A stretch of DNA of 64,000 bases from Cerrena zonata (GCA_038087015.1 JASBNA010000026.1:372001-436000); one strand, 5' to 3'; positions 32,849-45,118 are shown, counted from the stretch's first letter. The notes: generated from the letters alone by a model not told the origin. Program-made: numbers and translations.

Positions 32849-33565
32849 CGAACTCTTGTTTTATGTACGTTGATCGTTTGGTTTGCAACCCAGTACTTTT
32901 TTTGATAAAAGGCCTCAGCAAAGCTAAGACGACTGATGGTCACGGCAAGGTGCGCGGTGCAGTTGAAGCACGCTTTAGACGTTTGGACAAGCGACCGTGA
33001 GAAGCAGATTGCACCTGTCGATCTCAAGATCCCCTGGCGTTTATCCATCTAGATCTGAAGTCTAACCCATGTGGCACGACTCGGCGCCAATCCTCTGCCT
33101 TTCTCAAACCGCTCAACCTCTCCGCGTTTTCACCTTGAATCAACACTCAACACCATTCCCCGCTTATGCTATACATCATCTGCTTAGGGTTAGCACTCAA
33201 CATCCTCTGTCTTCTTACTTTTTACCCTACACTCGCCGATCGTAATCCTCGGTAAGTCGTTAGGAATCACGTAGTATTGAAATCTAACTCTTCTCTGTCC
33301 TCTCTTTCAACAGCTTCGGTCAATACATCGTACCTGTCGACGTCAATTCCAGGGTAGCCTTAGCTGTGCTGAGGCCCCTTCTGCATCGACCTCAACTTCC
33401 AGCAAACACCTGCTTCTGCGTTCACCTCCTTAGCCTACATTCGGTTGTCCCTGCATCGTTCTCCTGCTTTCCGTACTTTGATACTCCTTCTAACCTTAGT
33501 ACGCTACCTTGCAACCTCTCCCGTCTCGATATTCTCTGACACCTTGGTTGCAAATTAGACTCGTG

Positions 33566-36299
33566 ATGGCTCTTTACTCTACTGAACAACCTTTCTCGCC
33601 AGCTGTGTCACGCTATTATTTCAATTCTCTCCACGGCCTTGTTGCTTCCAACGTCGACGATGTGTTCCATTACCCAGATACACGTAATTATTATGCTGCA
33701 GCTCACGGACGCAACCTCCTTCCAGGGCGCGGATTTCCTTCGCGTCTCTACTTTTCGACGAGTCGAGACTGGAACTATCGTTTGAGGGCCAACTGGGGTC
33801 GCGATAATTACTTCTACATGGCGTACCTTCCTTGCTCTCTCGATTGTCGGGGAGACCCTCTGTTGGACCCTCTTGACTGGCGTCATCCCTGGACTCCTGC
33901 ACTACTCGCTCAATGGCAGGAATTGGAACACATTCTACTTGCAACCGCCCGTGCCCTCATTCCTCTACGTCAATGGATCCCTCTCGACACACGCATGCCA
34001 CCACTTCCTTCAAACAGTGGATACGCGCAATGTTTCTCCCATCCTAACGATCCGCTGAACTCTGCTAGGAGGCTCAATGCTCAGCGATTTCTTTTGGCAT
34101 GGTGCTGTTGGATTTCATTCGTCATCTCTCTAGGGTTAGCAAATGTTGATGGGTTACCGAGATGGAAGAAACTCTTGCAGGCCTCCAGTCTGGAACCCAC
34201 CGTCATTGATCGTATCACACAGTCCAGTTTCCTTTGTGGTTTAACGAAGGAACAACGTGTTGGTATGGTGTTCAATATGTCTGCCGACTGGGGTATCTTC
34301 AATTTGTGCGAGAGGATGGAGCCATCGATAAGAATCTGGTACCTCTTTCCTACTGCTTCGGCAGCAGATACCCCTTCTTCATTTGGACGCAGCCTCCTTC
34401 CAAAGCCACATTTCTTGCGAAGTCTTCCATTGAAAGAGAAACCTCTGGTCACACAACCTCCACTGTTTGGTTCGACATCTCAACGCCTTCCAGTAGCCTC
34501 TACATCTCAATGCCTTCCAGTAGCCTCGAAGTCTCATCACCAGCCCTCAGAGTCGTCTGTTCCTCTCCCCCCTTCCACTTCCTCTCTAACCCTCACCTCG
34601 CCACCCCCATCTGTCTCAGGGCCGAGTCGCAGCGATGCATCTTTGCCGCATACAGACCGGTCTATGTCAACTCCTGCCCATTCATCACATCGGGACCACC
34701 AAGCTCTCGATGACGAGGGTATGCCTTTCCCCCCAAACTCCGCTCAAGGCCGTTTTGAGACCATGACAGACTTCTTTATCCGTCGAAGGCTGGATGACGA
34801 GATCAAACTATCCAAAGAGTCTGCTGCACATCGAGCCCTACGGATGCAGCGCATTGAAACCTTTGGCTCCATGACCAAGCCCTACCAAAAACTTCATTAT
34901 TTTCAATGGGTTAAGGCAGAACATTTCCCATACCACTTCCGTCAGCCACGTACCATTGATTGGGCTGAGGAGGTATGGGAAGACTATACATTACACCAGA
35001 AACGGTTCCACGCATGGTCGATGGATATAGACTTTTCGGAGGACTTTGCTCCTGACGAGGAGCCGTTTGATTTCTACGCCGGTCCCAATCAAGAATTTAT
35101 GCAAGTCCCCAGTTGGGAGGACAATAATCTACCAAACGTCCAGCATCCTACACTTCCCGTCCTCCAACCTGTGGTTGGCGAATTCAAGAAGTGTTTTATG
35201 ACCATTGACAATATGGAACCGCTCACGACAGCACTCAAGACACGTTATGGTGCCACTCTCACCCCCTTCGTTGGACCACCTTCGTTCTCGTTTGATATGG
35301 CACTCAGGCACCTGAATGAAGAACATCATGGGTTGCTTTCATCGCAGGAAGCCCATGGCATCACTCATTTCGTAAGTTCGGTTCTCGCTGCCCGCAACAC
35401 CAGTATGCTTCCCGTTGAGGTGTCGGATCTCTCCATCCATTCACCTCGCCCTCCCACCCTCGTAAGCTTGACCGAGGCTTGCCCTGCTTCAGATCCTGAC
35501 AAAAGGATCTACGTTCTTTCCTGCCGCAATAGCAAAGAGTTAGGACTGTACCTCCTTGCCTACGACTCCATCACTGCCAGGCAGATATGTCGTATCGGTA
35601 CCGCAGACCTTTCGCCCCTCGCAGAAAACCTCATTTGCCGTGGTTGCACTTTCGGCGTCCTCAGTGTCGACACCCAAGCAACCCCCCAACTCGCTCATAC
35701 ACCGAGGGTCACCACGTCTTTTCGTGCTCGCACCCATACCTTCACTCGCGATGATTACTGCTCCTACGTACTCTCACGATCTCGACTCCTTCTCAAACCG
35801 GCTCTTGCTGTGGCAGCATTTACTCACGGTGGCATTATATGGCGTCTGGCAAGCGAGAGTGTTCAACAACGGGGCGTGATGGATCTGTCATCGACTGAGC
35901 TGCCCACACACAACGCTGCTCTCATAAATACTGTCGATCTTCCACAGATGGTCACATACTCACTCTCTCCCAGTGAGATTGAAATGATAGTCGGGGCCTA
36001 CACTGATTATAACGGTTAGTCTCTTCATTCCACCACACCTTCCCTTCGCATTGATAAATACTCCTTTAGACCGCCAGAAACAGCTCACTACCTATACCTG
36101 GTGGCCGACCCCCACGATCTGGAACTCATCTGGCCTGAATGTCGGGTATTGGACACGTGGATGTGAAGTGTGGTTTCAGGACATTCTCCAGAAAATACGG
36201 GAAGGCAAGCACTATCCTCTCAGCCAAAGTCAGTGGCGCAAAATCCTTCGGCGTCATACCAAAACCGTCCGTGATTTCCAAGATTGTCTCCTAAACTGA
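33566..36299 (+). CDS. Large repeat-associated protein of unknown function (Agaricomycete family)
   Basis: Exon 1 (33566-36014) and exon 2 (36070-36299) are joined by a 55 nt intron, giving 892 codons without a break. I chose the ATG at 33566 because it is the first in frame. The N-terminal third holds LIPGRG-like LLPGRGFPSRLYF, YLPCSLDCRGDPLLDP and LIPLRQWIPLDTRMPPLPS. A low-complexity Ser/Pro linker follows (about residues 300-385, with the direct repeat LPVASTSQCLPVAS). The C-terminus has YTWWPTPTIWNSSGLNVGYWTRGCEVWFQ. I remember these blocks from a multi-copy Agaricomycete family of unknown role, often next to mobile DNA. No catalytic motif is evident. Confidence 0.75.
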
Positions 36300-36987
36300 G
36301 TACTGTTAAGCTTTGCTAACGTTGGCGCATTTCTCACTTTGTCGATTGCCTTTCTTTCTTGCTGTTAGCGTACATTTTTGTAACATCTCGACTAGTACTA
36401 TGTAGTAATGACAGAGCAAGTTTAGTTCGAACTCTGTAAACTAAGGCGTAAAGTATTTAGGTTTCCTTGCATGACTAGATCATCACTTTGGTCCGGCTCC
36501 GCACCGTTCTGATATCGTGTGATTAACGGACGCGCCAGTTCGATCGAGATCGCGTCTCGCACCCTCTTCCATCTGACCTTCAACTCGTGATCTTCCCTTC
36601 AGCGTTGACTACTTCTCTGACCACCAACAATTCATTTTGGACCGTACTCTTGCGTTATCTGGACTAGACTTGACCCCTTCTTACTTGTGGTGTACCTCGA
36701 TTCGTACGTTGTAGTTCATATCGACTTGCTGTTTCTTGCACGCACTAACATATTGCCTGGCTCCAGTTGTCCTAACCCTCCGGCTAAACAAGCAGCCCAA
36801 GAACTCCTACGAGAGTCGTCTAAGCTTTGCTGAGACCTCTTACCCCTCACTCCTGTTAGGGTTCCACCGCCGTCGCTATAACTGTCACTAAAGATCGGCT
36901 GTGTTTAAATTTGCCAATAGCTAACGCTCATGTACGTCTATCATTGTCCCAACCGGCAATATTCTGACACTTGCCTAGTCTACTACC
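36300..36987. other. Intergenic stretch, no gene seen
   Basis: There is no convincing frame. The phrase GTCGTCTAAGCTTTGCTGAGACC at about 36817-36839 is nearly the complement of 32913-32934, a 20 bp inverted match bracketing the large gene at 33566-36299. Confidence 0.4.
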
Positions 36988-38346
36988 ATGCATAGAATGT
37001 TGTGCATTCATGAGCTCCTCTCAATGGTTGCCCAAAATCTTGTCTATAGCGACTGGCGTGAAAATTATGAACCCGACCTTCTCTCCTTTCTGTTAACATA
37101 CCGCACGTTCATAGAACCCGCGCTGGATGTTCTATGGCACACCATATATGACCTCGGACCTCTCATGCATCATCTCCCTCAGGAATTGGTAATTTCGGAG
37201 GAGAAAGGTGTGACACTGAAACTACAATCTACGTTACTAGAGGATATCGAGGTAAGGATCCTTAGTCTCGTTTGTGCTATAGTGCTTCATATTATAAACA
37301 GACAGTTTATAAATTGGCTCGCAGGCCTAGCATCGAGGATTGGCAACGGGTCCTTTTCTATACGAAGCGTATCAAAGAGTTTCACTTCCTTACCTCGATA
37401 TTCCAGCCATGTCTCATCCACTTTCCACCCGTATCATTTTCCATGGCCTTGTTTCCGACCCTCTGGGACAGCGCAGCTACAGAGAATTGGAACTACCTTT
37501 GCATTTTTATGTCGGAATCTGTCTCTTCGATTTATCTCTTTGTCATGGATACTGAAGGCTTCGTTTGCTTTCTCTCGGATGCGGTCACTAACATGCCGCA
37601 CCTCCAATCACTCAGGCTCACACATCCTGATCTCAAATTCTCCCCTTCCGATTTGCAGATGATAACCCTGTCCTTGCCGCTTCTACGAAACTTGACTAAT
37701 ATCGACCTCAATTTTCCAAAACCTGGCATTCCTATTCATCACACCATCGTGGAAGGTCTTTCACGTTTGTCTAACCTCAAAACCCTCGTGTTCACCATCT
37801 TCCATGCTCCGTTTGGCGCTGTGAACATGGACTTACAATATGGGTTCGCGTCTCTTGAAGAGTTGAAGTTGTTGTGGGATGATGACGGATGTACAATCAC
37901 AGCCATTGGTGCTCACATCTCTTTGTTTGACTGATCTCTCCATCGTCTACAATCATATTTTAGATGAATTGGATGCAGATGATGCTGATGAGCCAGCTTA
38001 CTCCATTTTATCTCTGCCGTCAACATGTATAATGCCTCTCCTGCATCATCATGCATTGAGGGAGATCATACTAGAAGGCATACACATTGTCTTCTCTGGT
38101 TCTCTAATCTATGACATGGCCAAAGCATGGCCCCAACTTAGAACTCTACTGGTAGATACATTGTTAGATGGTGTAAAGCCACATGTTGATGTTTTGGAGT
38201 TGTCTCCTTTTGCAACCTACTGTATGGCGTCCCATGTGTATGGCGTCCCATGTGCACTTTTATTCCTACACAAATACTGTGAGTGTCTGTACACAAACAA
38301 AGTGATGCGCGCGTACAAACTCAAGAGAAAACCGACCACGTGGTAA
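36988..38346 (+). pseudogene. F-box-type protein gene, frameshifted and interrupted by a MITE
   Basis: Exon 1 (36988-37251) begins MHRMLCIHELLSMVAQNL and has LLTYRTFIEPALDVLWHTI, the F-box layout common in Agaricomycetes. A 50 nt intron (37252-37301) leads to DWQRVLFYTKRIKEF and leucine-rich text (MPHLQSLRLTHPDLKF, LSNLKTLVF). Such proteins choose substrates for SCF ubiquitin ligases. The frame shifts by one base between about 37879 and 37934: one frame stops at 37934, and the next carries on with LCLTDLSIVYNHI. From 38225 the reading enters a MITE, which supplies the last about 40 codons up to the stop at 38346. Confidence 0.65.
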
Positions 38347-38993
38347 ATTACCTAAGCATGGGAACCAGCAGATTCTGCCTTATTGGGCTGCGAGGTGTCC
38401 ATTAGGCGCCTTAAGCAATGACGATAAGATATGCCAGAGTGATCCGATTCCCATGGCTGAGCGGTTAGCGTCTCAGCACTAAGCTGTGGGTTCAACTCAC
38501 AGTAACATCAAATTTTCTCTAAGACTTATGAAAGCTGCCTCTGTTGAGAAACAGAAGGTAGCTCATATTAGGCCTCCCTTACACTTGAAGAGTGTTTGAT
38601 TCTCTTTTATTCTCTCAGTAGGGGTATTATCTCTTGTGAAAATATTTTTGAGTCCATTTTGTACCTTTTCTTTGAGATTCTACAAAGAAATTGAAGGGTA
38701 TCTTATCAAGGTCTTGCACTATGCCAAAGTAGAATTATAATAATAATAATTGATTGCAATAGGTTGGCGCCCGATGGACATCTCGCAACTCAATAAGGCA
38801 GAAACTTCTGGTTCCCACGCTTAGGTAACTGACCACGTGGCCGGGTTTCTCTTGAGTTTGTACCCCGGACCGTTTGTTTGTATCGCGCACCGGGAGTTTG
38901 TACGGGTGCATCACTTTGTTTGTACGGACACTCCCTTATTTGTATGTCAACGTACTCTGTTTACGTCGGAATAAAAGTGCACATGGGACGCCA
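38225..38993. mobile_element. 769 bp TA-flanked MITE with long inverted repeats, inserted in the F-box gene
   Basis: The ends read TGGCGTCCCATGTGCACTTT inward, with TA at 38223-38224 and 38994-38995. The left arm (to 38410) and right arm (from 38766) stay complementary through CTCAAGAGAAA-CCG-CCACGTGGT, TTACCTAAGC-TGGGAACCAG and TCTGCCTTATTG to GGCGCC. The left arm lacks about 45 bp present on the right. Its outermost 16 bp are duplicated in tandem (38223-38254). Removing it leaves F-box-like coding in frame across the site. Confidence 0.85.
38440..38751 (+). repeat. Probable tRNA-derived SINE nested in the MITE
   Basis: A pol III A-box-like TGGCTGAGCGG (38455-38465) and a B-box-like GGTTCAACTC (38489-38498) are spaced as in a tRNA. 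A unique body of about 230 bp and a 3' tail of TAA repeats (38737-38750) follow. The tRNA-like part does not fold into a proper anticodon arm, so it is not a functional tRNA. Borders are approximate and I found no clear target duplication. Confidence 0.55.
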
Positions 38994-39430
38994 TAGGATA
39001 CCTCAGTTATTCCATCAAAATTACAAGAACCACTGACTCTATTACAGCTGTTGTCCCACTGTCTTGGATAGAGAATTTGTCTTCTTTTCCCATTGACCAA
39101 TTTGTAAACAGACTTTTTCTATTACTCGCTTCACTTTGTTGTCTTTTGTTATCCCCTGCTTCTTGATTTGTCCCGTCCCTCGCTATCGTTGCTTCTTACT
39201 TATAAACAATATACCTAATGCTTGAATAAGAAGGACTCAGATGGTCTGTTTGGAATCCATATTTGTAAGTAGGGACTCATGCTTCTCACCTATGTGCCTG
39301 AAAGAAGTTGACATAGTTGCATGATGTTGAAGAGGTAAGTGATGGGAGTCACGTTTATGCAAACCCGATGCTTCTGTCCTAGAATCGTTCTAATTTGTAT
39401 ATCCTCTAGGTTGTCTGAATAAATGTGCCG

Positions 39431-40295
39431 ATGAAAGTAAGAGGTTTCCCTTCGCCCTGTCTTTCCTCTCCTCTAGCATTCCTGTCCGTCATGCTTAATT
39501 CTCGTCTTCTTCGCTCCTCTGGGCTATCTACTTACTTCCCTGAATGTCCCCCTGAGGTCCCTGGACTTTCTTTTCCTATCGACGCACTGAACCACATCGA
39601 ATCTACTTCTCTCCTGGGATCCTATGTCTACCGAAGTGACCATCCATTAACTTACCCTCATCGTATTGGATTATTTCGCCCTTACGATTCCAATCCAGAG
39701 ATAGGTCTAGGGGACAAGATAATGTTGCGTATAGAAGGGATTCCTGACCTTGAGTTCTTGTATAACTCTCGTTCATATTTGGTGGAAGGATGGATCATCG
39801 GAGTCCACTTCGAAACTTCGGAATATGTGGAATTCACTTTGATAGCCAAGTTTCAACGCGTACTCCAAGTTGTATTTTTGGACGTCCCACAATTTTTTGT
39901 AGCCCATGAACGTTCTCCACCGTTTACTCATCGCATCGATGGTATTTATCACTGGACGTATTTGTCAGTACCCGATGTCGAGAGTCGTGCACGAGAAATT
40001 CAAGGAATTACTGACGACAACATTCTCAACTGGAGTGTCACATATCGATCGGCTCAAAGCAACCTCATGAACTTGCGTTGTACTTCAGTTCGGTTTTTTC
40101 GTCTATTGGATCCAAATTTCTTCCCCTGCGTAAGTAATTTCTTGCATTGTCATTCTTTTGATTCCGATTGATTTATCCTTATTTATGCAGGATGCCCATC
40201 GTAATATCATTCTACCTGACGAGGCACACGCAATCATCCGCGACGAATATCTGGCTCACCGAGCCATAGACGCTCTTATTACGGGTCGTACTTGA
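39431..40295 (+). CDS. Unrecognised two-exon gene
   Basis: Exon 1 runs from ATG 39431 (or the ATG at 39491, MLNSRLLRSSGLSTYF) to 40129. A 61 nt intron with GTAAGT and TGCAG ends precedes exon 2 (40191-40295), which ends DAHRNIILPDEAHAII...ITGRT and a stop. The frame is exact: 267 codons from the first ATG. Middle blocks are GLGDKIMLRIEGIPDLEFLY, VEGWIIGVHFETSEYVEFTL and PFTHRIDGIYHWTY, which look globular and beta-rich. I recognise no family. It may form a group with the genes at 31.7-36.3 kb. Confidence 0.6.
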
Positions 40296-41027
40296 ATGCC
40301 TTCGTATATCGTCGGTGAGTCATACTTGATGTGACATAATATTCGACACGAATCTGACACGTGTTTATCGTTCTGACGTAGCATCCTTTTCTTGACATCG
40401 AGCGTCTTATCGAACACAATCAGATGCTTAACTTTGATTGCGAGCGGAGCGAGCATATTGGTATGGGGGGTAAACTTGGGCTCTTGGTGGGGACAAACAA
40501 CTGCAAATTTTGCGATCAAGCGCCGCAATGCCAATTCTGCCCTTTCGCTGGATAACATTTGCAAAACTACTCCGTAGCACATTGGGCTTAGGCAAGTTGT
40601 TTCGCAGTAAAATATTCATTATTATATAATAACGGGGCTACTACGAACATAGCTAGCAATCTACGCCTGCGAGGAATATAGCCGTAATGATAAAAGAATC
40701 CCCAGTGTGAGTCCGTTGACGTAGAGTTTTTATAAGTAACTAAGTATAATAAGGATTGAATGGGAAAGGTCCATGCATGAAGGCTGCATTAGCTGCGCAG
40801 AAGCGATGTTATCGAAGGAAAAAGAAAAATACAGAAAGGTGAAGAAGAACAATATCCACACATAAGGCTGTGTTAGCTTTCGATAGCACTAGGGAGTGAG
40901 AGTCACAAAAAGATAGGGAATCGTGCGTCCTAATCAACGAAATAAATAGAGTTGGATAGAAATGTAGAGTGTCCTCGTATGAAGGCTACGGCAGCTTCTC
41001 GATGCTAGAGAGGACGATAGTGTGATA

Positions 41028-41392
41028 CTGTACTTTTTCGACCAACAAGGATGTCACGCGTCACAAGCCCAAAAATCCCCGCCGTTTGGACACTTTGTCA
41101 CGGCTCACAGAGACAGCCATTTGGTCACGGGCGCTTTTTTTGTAGGCGCGCAGCGTGAAGTCAATGGTTATGGTAAATCATCACTATAATTGATTTTTCA
41201 GCTCGTAACAGCTAAATACTCTCACAGAGCATTAAATTTTATAGCCTACAATCAAAATTTTGCTGCCAATTATCCAAATTTTCACCTGTTGTCCGGATGT
41301 GTCACACGTCACTGAGGGTTCATCCTGTTTCACAAAGCGGATGAACCGTGTCACTTGTCACAAGGCCATCCTTGTTGGTCGAAAAAGTACAG
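41028..41392. mobile_element. 365 bp TA-flanked MITE
   Basis: The first and last 27 bp are perfect inverted repeats (CTGTACTTTTTCGACCAACAAGG...), with TA at 41026-41027 and 41393-41394. Looser symmetry continues inward (TGACACGTCACAAG-like and CGGATGAACC/GGTTCATCC motifs). It has no coding capacity. It abuts, and may have inserted at, the truncated repeat that begins at 41395. Confidence 0.85.
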
Positions 41393-41394
41393 TA

Positions 41395-41687
41395 GCTCTT
41401 GTCAAACTCACCAAGTTATGCTTGACAAAGGTGCATGCCGATTGATGCCGACGTTACCCGCCCGTGACTGGTCTGTGACCTCGCGTTCAAACGCTACCAC
41501 TTTCAAGCCCTCCACATCAAAATTGTGCCGAGGCATTGAGTTCCCTTTCTTTTTTTCAGCAGACTTCTGGGGTTTATAGCCAAAACGCACAGCTATACAA
41601 CAGTGAAAAAATGGTGAAAAGTCATTGAGTTTGGATAGAACCCGAAGCGTACCAGTGGGGAGCGTTCAAACTCCCCAGGTGCGATAG
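41395..41687. repeat. Truncated copy of the MITE at 61480-62153
   Basis: The stretch is nearly identical to 61866-62153, including TTGACAAAGGTGCATGCCGA, GTGACCTCGCGTTCAAAC and the terminal CAAACTCCCCAGGTGCGATAG followed by TA. The left half of the element is missing: it stops at the right edge of the 365 bp MITE. Confidence 0.88.
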
Positions 41688-41689
41688 TA

Positions 41690-43980
41690 GCTCAATTTCG
41701 GCAAGGGGAGCTGTGATGGTGACGCATCAGCGAGCGGGAGTAGGCGACGTTTGTGTTTTCTTCTTCACAGCCATGGCGAGTAGATGTGTCGTTGGAATCT
41801 GGCACGCACTTGTGATCGTATCTGCTGTATTACTGGCACGGTCACAGGGACTGTGTCGTTATAAACGTGAGTGGGTTTTGCATCTAGCCTAAGTACGCTC
41901 AGCGACTCGCATGGACACATGAGTACATGGAGATAGGCGAGCTACTATCAACTCTAACGACGCGACCACCTACTCGTGAGGGGTCTAGCAAACTGGGGTT
42001 TCGCGGTTTATTGGTCCAATACTAACGACTCCTGTCTTTGCAGTGACAACGGTCTGCTGTCTAGGATGCGATATAGGGTGTCTGATATAGGATGGGAGGC
42101 AGCGCTTAGCTGTGGTGAACATCAGTCGGTGCGTTTCTCATGCAGGGTGTTCCGGAGAAGGATGAGATGGGCTGCATCCAGTCTTAATCGAGCGAAGCTC
42201 TGAAGCATCGATACAACAGCACTTGGAGACGCTAGATTGAGACGTGCTAAGTTCGAACAACGTCAGAAAAGTGCTGTTGCCTTTGCAGATGAACTCCGAC
42301 CGGTTGAGCTGGTGTAGTTAAAGGTTATAACTACCGAGGCTGTGGGTAGCAAGGTCCTTATATGTGGACACAGCAGCACTTAGAGGCGCTAGATTGTAAC
42401 GTGCTCAGTTTGAACAACGTCAGAAGAGTGCTGCTGCCCTTGTAGACGGGTGCTTGCTAGTCATCGTGTAGGTAGCGTATATACCTGCCAATCGACGTCA
42501 GCTTCGTGACTCTATATTGGTGGCAGCTCTTACTCACTGTGTATGTCACGGGTAAGTGTGCCTGTGCTGTCTCTCTAGGACTTTCCCGCCGCACGATAGC
42601 GTACAAGGTGGAGCGAAGAAGGTGTTGGGTCACCTTGATGGACGGGCAGGTGAGTGAGTGAATGTCAACGCGGCACGCAAGTGTGTGAAGCAAGGTCAGT
42701 ATGCGGTTCAATGAGGCTCTTGGAGTTTATGAGATTTAAGAGAAAAACCCATGGCGATGGTGGGCATGAGGATCACATGGAAGTTTAATCGGAAGGTCAC
42801 GATATTTAGTGTTGAAAGAGACATAAGTGAGGTGTATTGAGGAGCGGAGAGTTAAAGTGGAAAATGAGGGTAGTATTGAGGGACGGACAGAGAAAAATGC
42901 CTCTGGCCAATGTTGTTAAGAATTGAGATTAAGCATCAAGGATGTGAATGTGACGCAGTGCAAGCAGTGGTTGGGACTTAAGGTGTGATGACAGGAATGC
43001 TTGTACGGCAGAAGATTGATTTGTAAGGAGGTACAAGAGTCGCAAGGATGGTGCCACACAGTGGCCATTAGTCGAGTATAACCCGACCAACGCGAGCTAA
43101 ATTGTAAGATTCGCTATGAGATCATATAGTGCATTATGCTGAACAAATTGTACACAAAATCGATGCGCGCGAGTATAAGTTACCGGGTCTGCATGCGCGT
43201 ATCTTTTGATGACCATACTATCACACCACCGGAGTTTGATGCTTCACCAAATTGTGAAACTCTACGCGTTCTACAGTTTCTACATATAGTCAGAATCAGT
43301 GGTGCATATAGCAGAGATATACTACTACATGAGCTGTACAGATTTACATTAGGTTTAGTATACAATTGAGTGTGCCAGAGGGGAAAGGTGGGATTGACAC
43401 TACAGCTACATTCAAGTTGATCTAATTGAATCATACACTTGCCCGTCGACGGATAAGGATTCAATATGCAGAAATAATCCATTTCAGCTCTACAATCCAT
43501 TGATAAACGAACGGAATGTAGTAAAACCTGGATATTGCCTTGCAAGGTGTGACACCAGCCACCCGGATTCCATGCCGAAATCAAACCCCGCCGTAAGCGG
43601 TGGCTTCACCAAGGTTAGTATGAGCCTTTTCAAATTTTGGTTGATGGATCGCTTGTCAGGTTAGGACCCCTGGCTATTCCCCAGGAGGTTATATTCCAGA
43701 ATCCTAATTTTCGGGCCAATCCGTCCTCTATATTCTGGCGTCTAGATGTCCGAAATGGGATACAACCTCGATTTTTGGGCACTTTTCGTCCGAAATCAGC
43801 ACATAGGCTTGACATACGGGTGTCTCGTCCTTTCCATGGGATACAACATCGAAACCGGCGCAATGCGTCCTTTTTAGGGATATAACCTCAAATACGGCAC
43901 ATATGTTTCGAAAATGCTCTGTATGTTCATTTCAAACTCAGACAATGCGAGAAACAGAACAACAATTATAATGTATTAAC
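41690..43980. other. Non-coding stretch with local duplications
   Basis: No gene is recognised. Apart from the 157 bp direct duplication listed separately, the region from 43.62 to 43.89 kb repeats a phrase like GGGATACAACNTCGA several times among CCGAAAT-type motifs, suggesting a decayed repeat. Short frames have no family resemblance. Confidence 0.4.
42215..42449. repeat. Direct duplication with 157 bp spacing
   Basis: About 78 bp (CAGCACTT-GAG-CGCTAGATTG, CGTGCT-AGTT-GAACAACGTCAGAA-AGTGCTG-TGCC) occurs at about 42217 and again at 42374, with roughly 85% identity. The DNA between the copies is unrelated. Confidence 0.7.
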
Positions 43981-43988
43981 AGCATGTA

Positions 43989-44958
43989 CTGTATTCTACA
44001 GCAATTTGCATAAGTATAGAGCGGGTCGAATTGTGGCGTAAAATCGCAGTTGCTGTTCCGATTGATCGGCAGAGTATCGGCAGTCACAGCTTGGCCGCTG
44101 CAGTGATGCGCAACCAGGTGGAAATCCATGAAAGTCAGGCCAGGTGGCCTTGCCTAAAGCCGGCGGAAATCCGTAGGCCAAGGCGGTGACCTGACCTTCG
44201 CAGGATGCCGTAGGTGTCTGATTGGCTGTTCAAATGTTACCCGACAATAACCTAAAATATGAGACGAAGTCAGAAATATCCCTAATTTGGATATGTACAG
44301 CATTTGTCATAGCTCTGGATTGAGCTTTTGTTTTTGGTATGTCACTTTTACGCCTTTAGGAAAGACCACCCAAGTGTGAGAAAAGACAAACCCATTTTCC
44401 CAGGCGAAAGTCAGGCGAATGAATGGCGAATGGCTTTCCCGAAGGTTACTGACCTTTAACATCACTGGGCCGCTGGAAACTTCGAGGTATGCCCATATTT
44501 CGACTACGTAGTTGGTGTCGCAGTAGTGGTATTCACCTTGGAATGACCTGAAGTATAGGAGATAGCCCAATAGGGAGCAGTGCAGCTTAAAGTATGATTA
44601 TCTAGCTACCCTGGTGCTTACTGTATTATTTTGACTGCAACAAGTGTTGCAATACACATTTCAGACGTTCTATACCTCAGATTGTGACTTAAACTCGGTA
44701 CAAATGCTTGGTCATATTAGAATAGAGGCAGGATAGAAGCAGTACGGCGATTTGGGACATTTAGAGCGAGGTAACCTCTCTTATTCGCTATTCAAAGGCT
44801 CCTGGAATGTTAAACCGCATACATACCTTCCCAATTTGGAGGACCTGCTCCCCGTGGTCATCATGGCAAGCAGTGACTGCCGATCAGCCGGAACAACGAC
44901 TGCGATTTTACACCACAGTTCGACCTGCTCTATACTTATGTAAATTGCTGTAAGACAG
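43989..44958. repeat. Inverted repeat, about 95-105 bp arms and 0.97 kb overall
   Basis: 43989-44094 is complementary to 44864-44958 at roughly 85%, sharing ACAGCAATTT-CATAAGTATAGAGC, GTAAAATCGCAGT and GATCGGCAG. The left arm has an extra 10 bp repeat (GAGTATCGGC). The interior has no recognised gene. It probably represents a MITE-type element; no target duplication was found. Confidence 0.65.
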
Positions 44959-45118
44959 TTGTGCTATTGGAAAACATAACTAACTCTCAATCTCAATATC
45001 TGAATCACCGGAAGACTCCTCATCCCCACAAGGCGCCTACGTATGGTCGGCGGGTTGGTCGGACTTCGTTTGAGGTTTTGACTTCGACGCGCGACATTTG
45101 GCGCCCGAAACTTCGGAG

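Noticed and set aside
33186..33193. TTAGGGTTA phrases (also near 30102 and 34131) as telomeric repeats
   Set aside because: They are single occurrences in unrelated contexts, with no tandem array.
38455..38498. A tRNA gene
   Set aside because: A- and B-box-like sequences are present but the acceptor stem and anticodon loop do not fit; better explained as the head of a SINE.
43136..43584. Overlapping frames on both strands as a possible gene
   Set aside because: No splice structure, no family resemblance and a repeat-rich neighbourhood.
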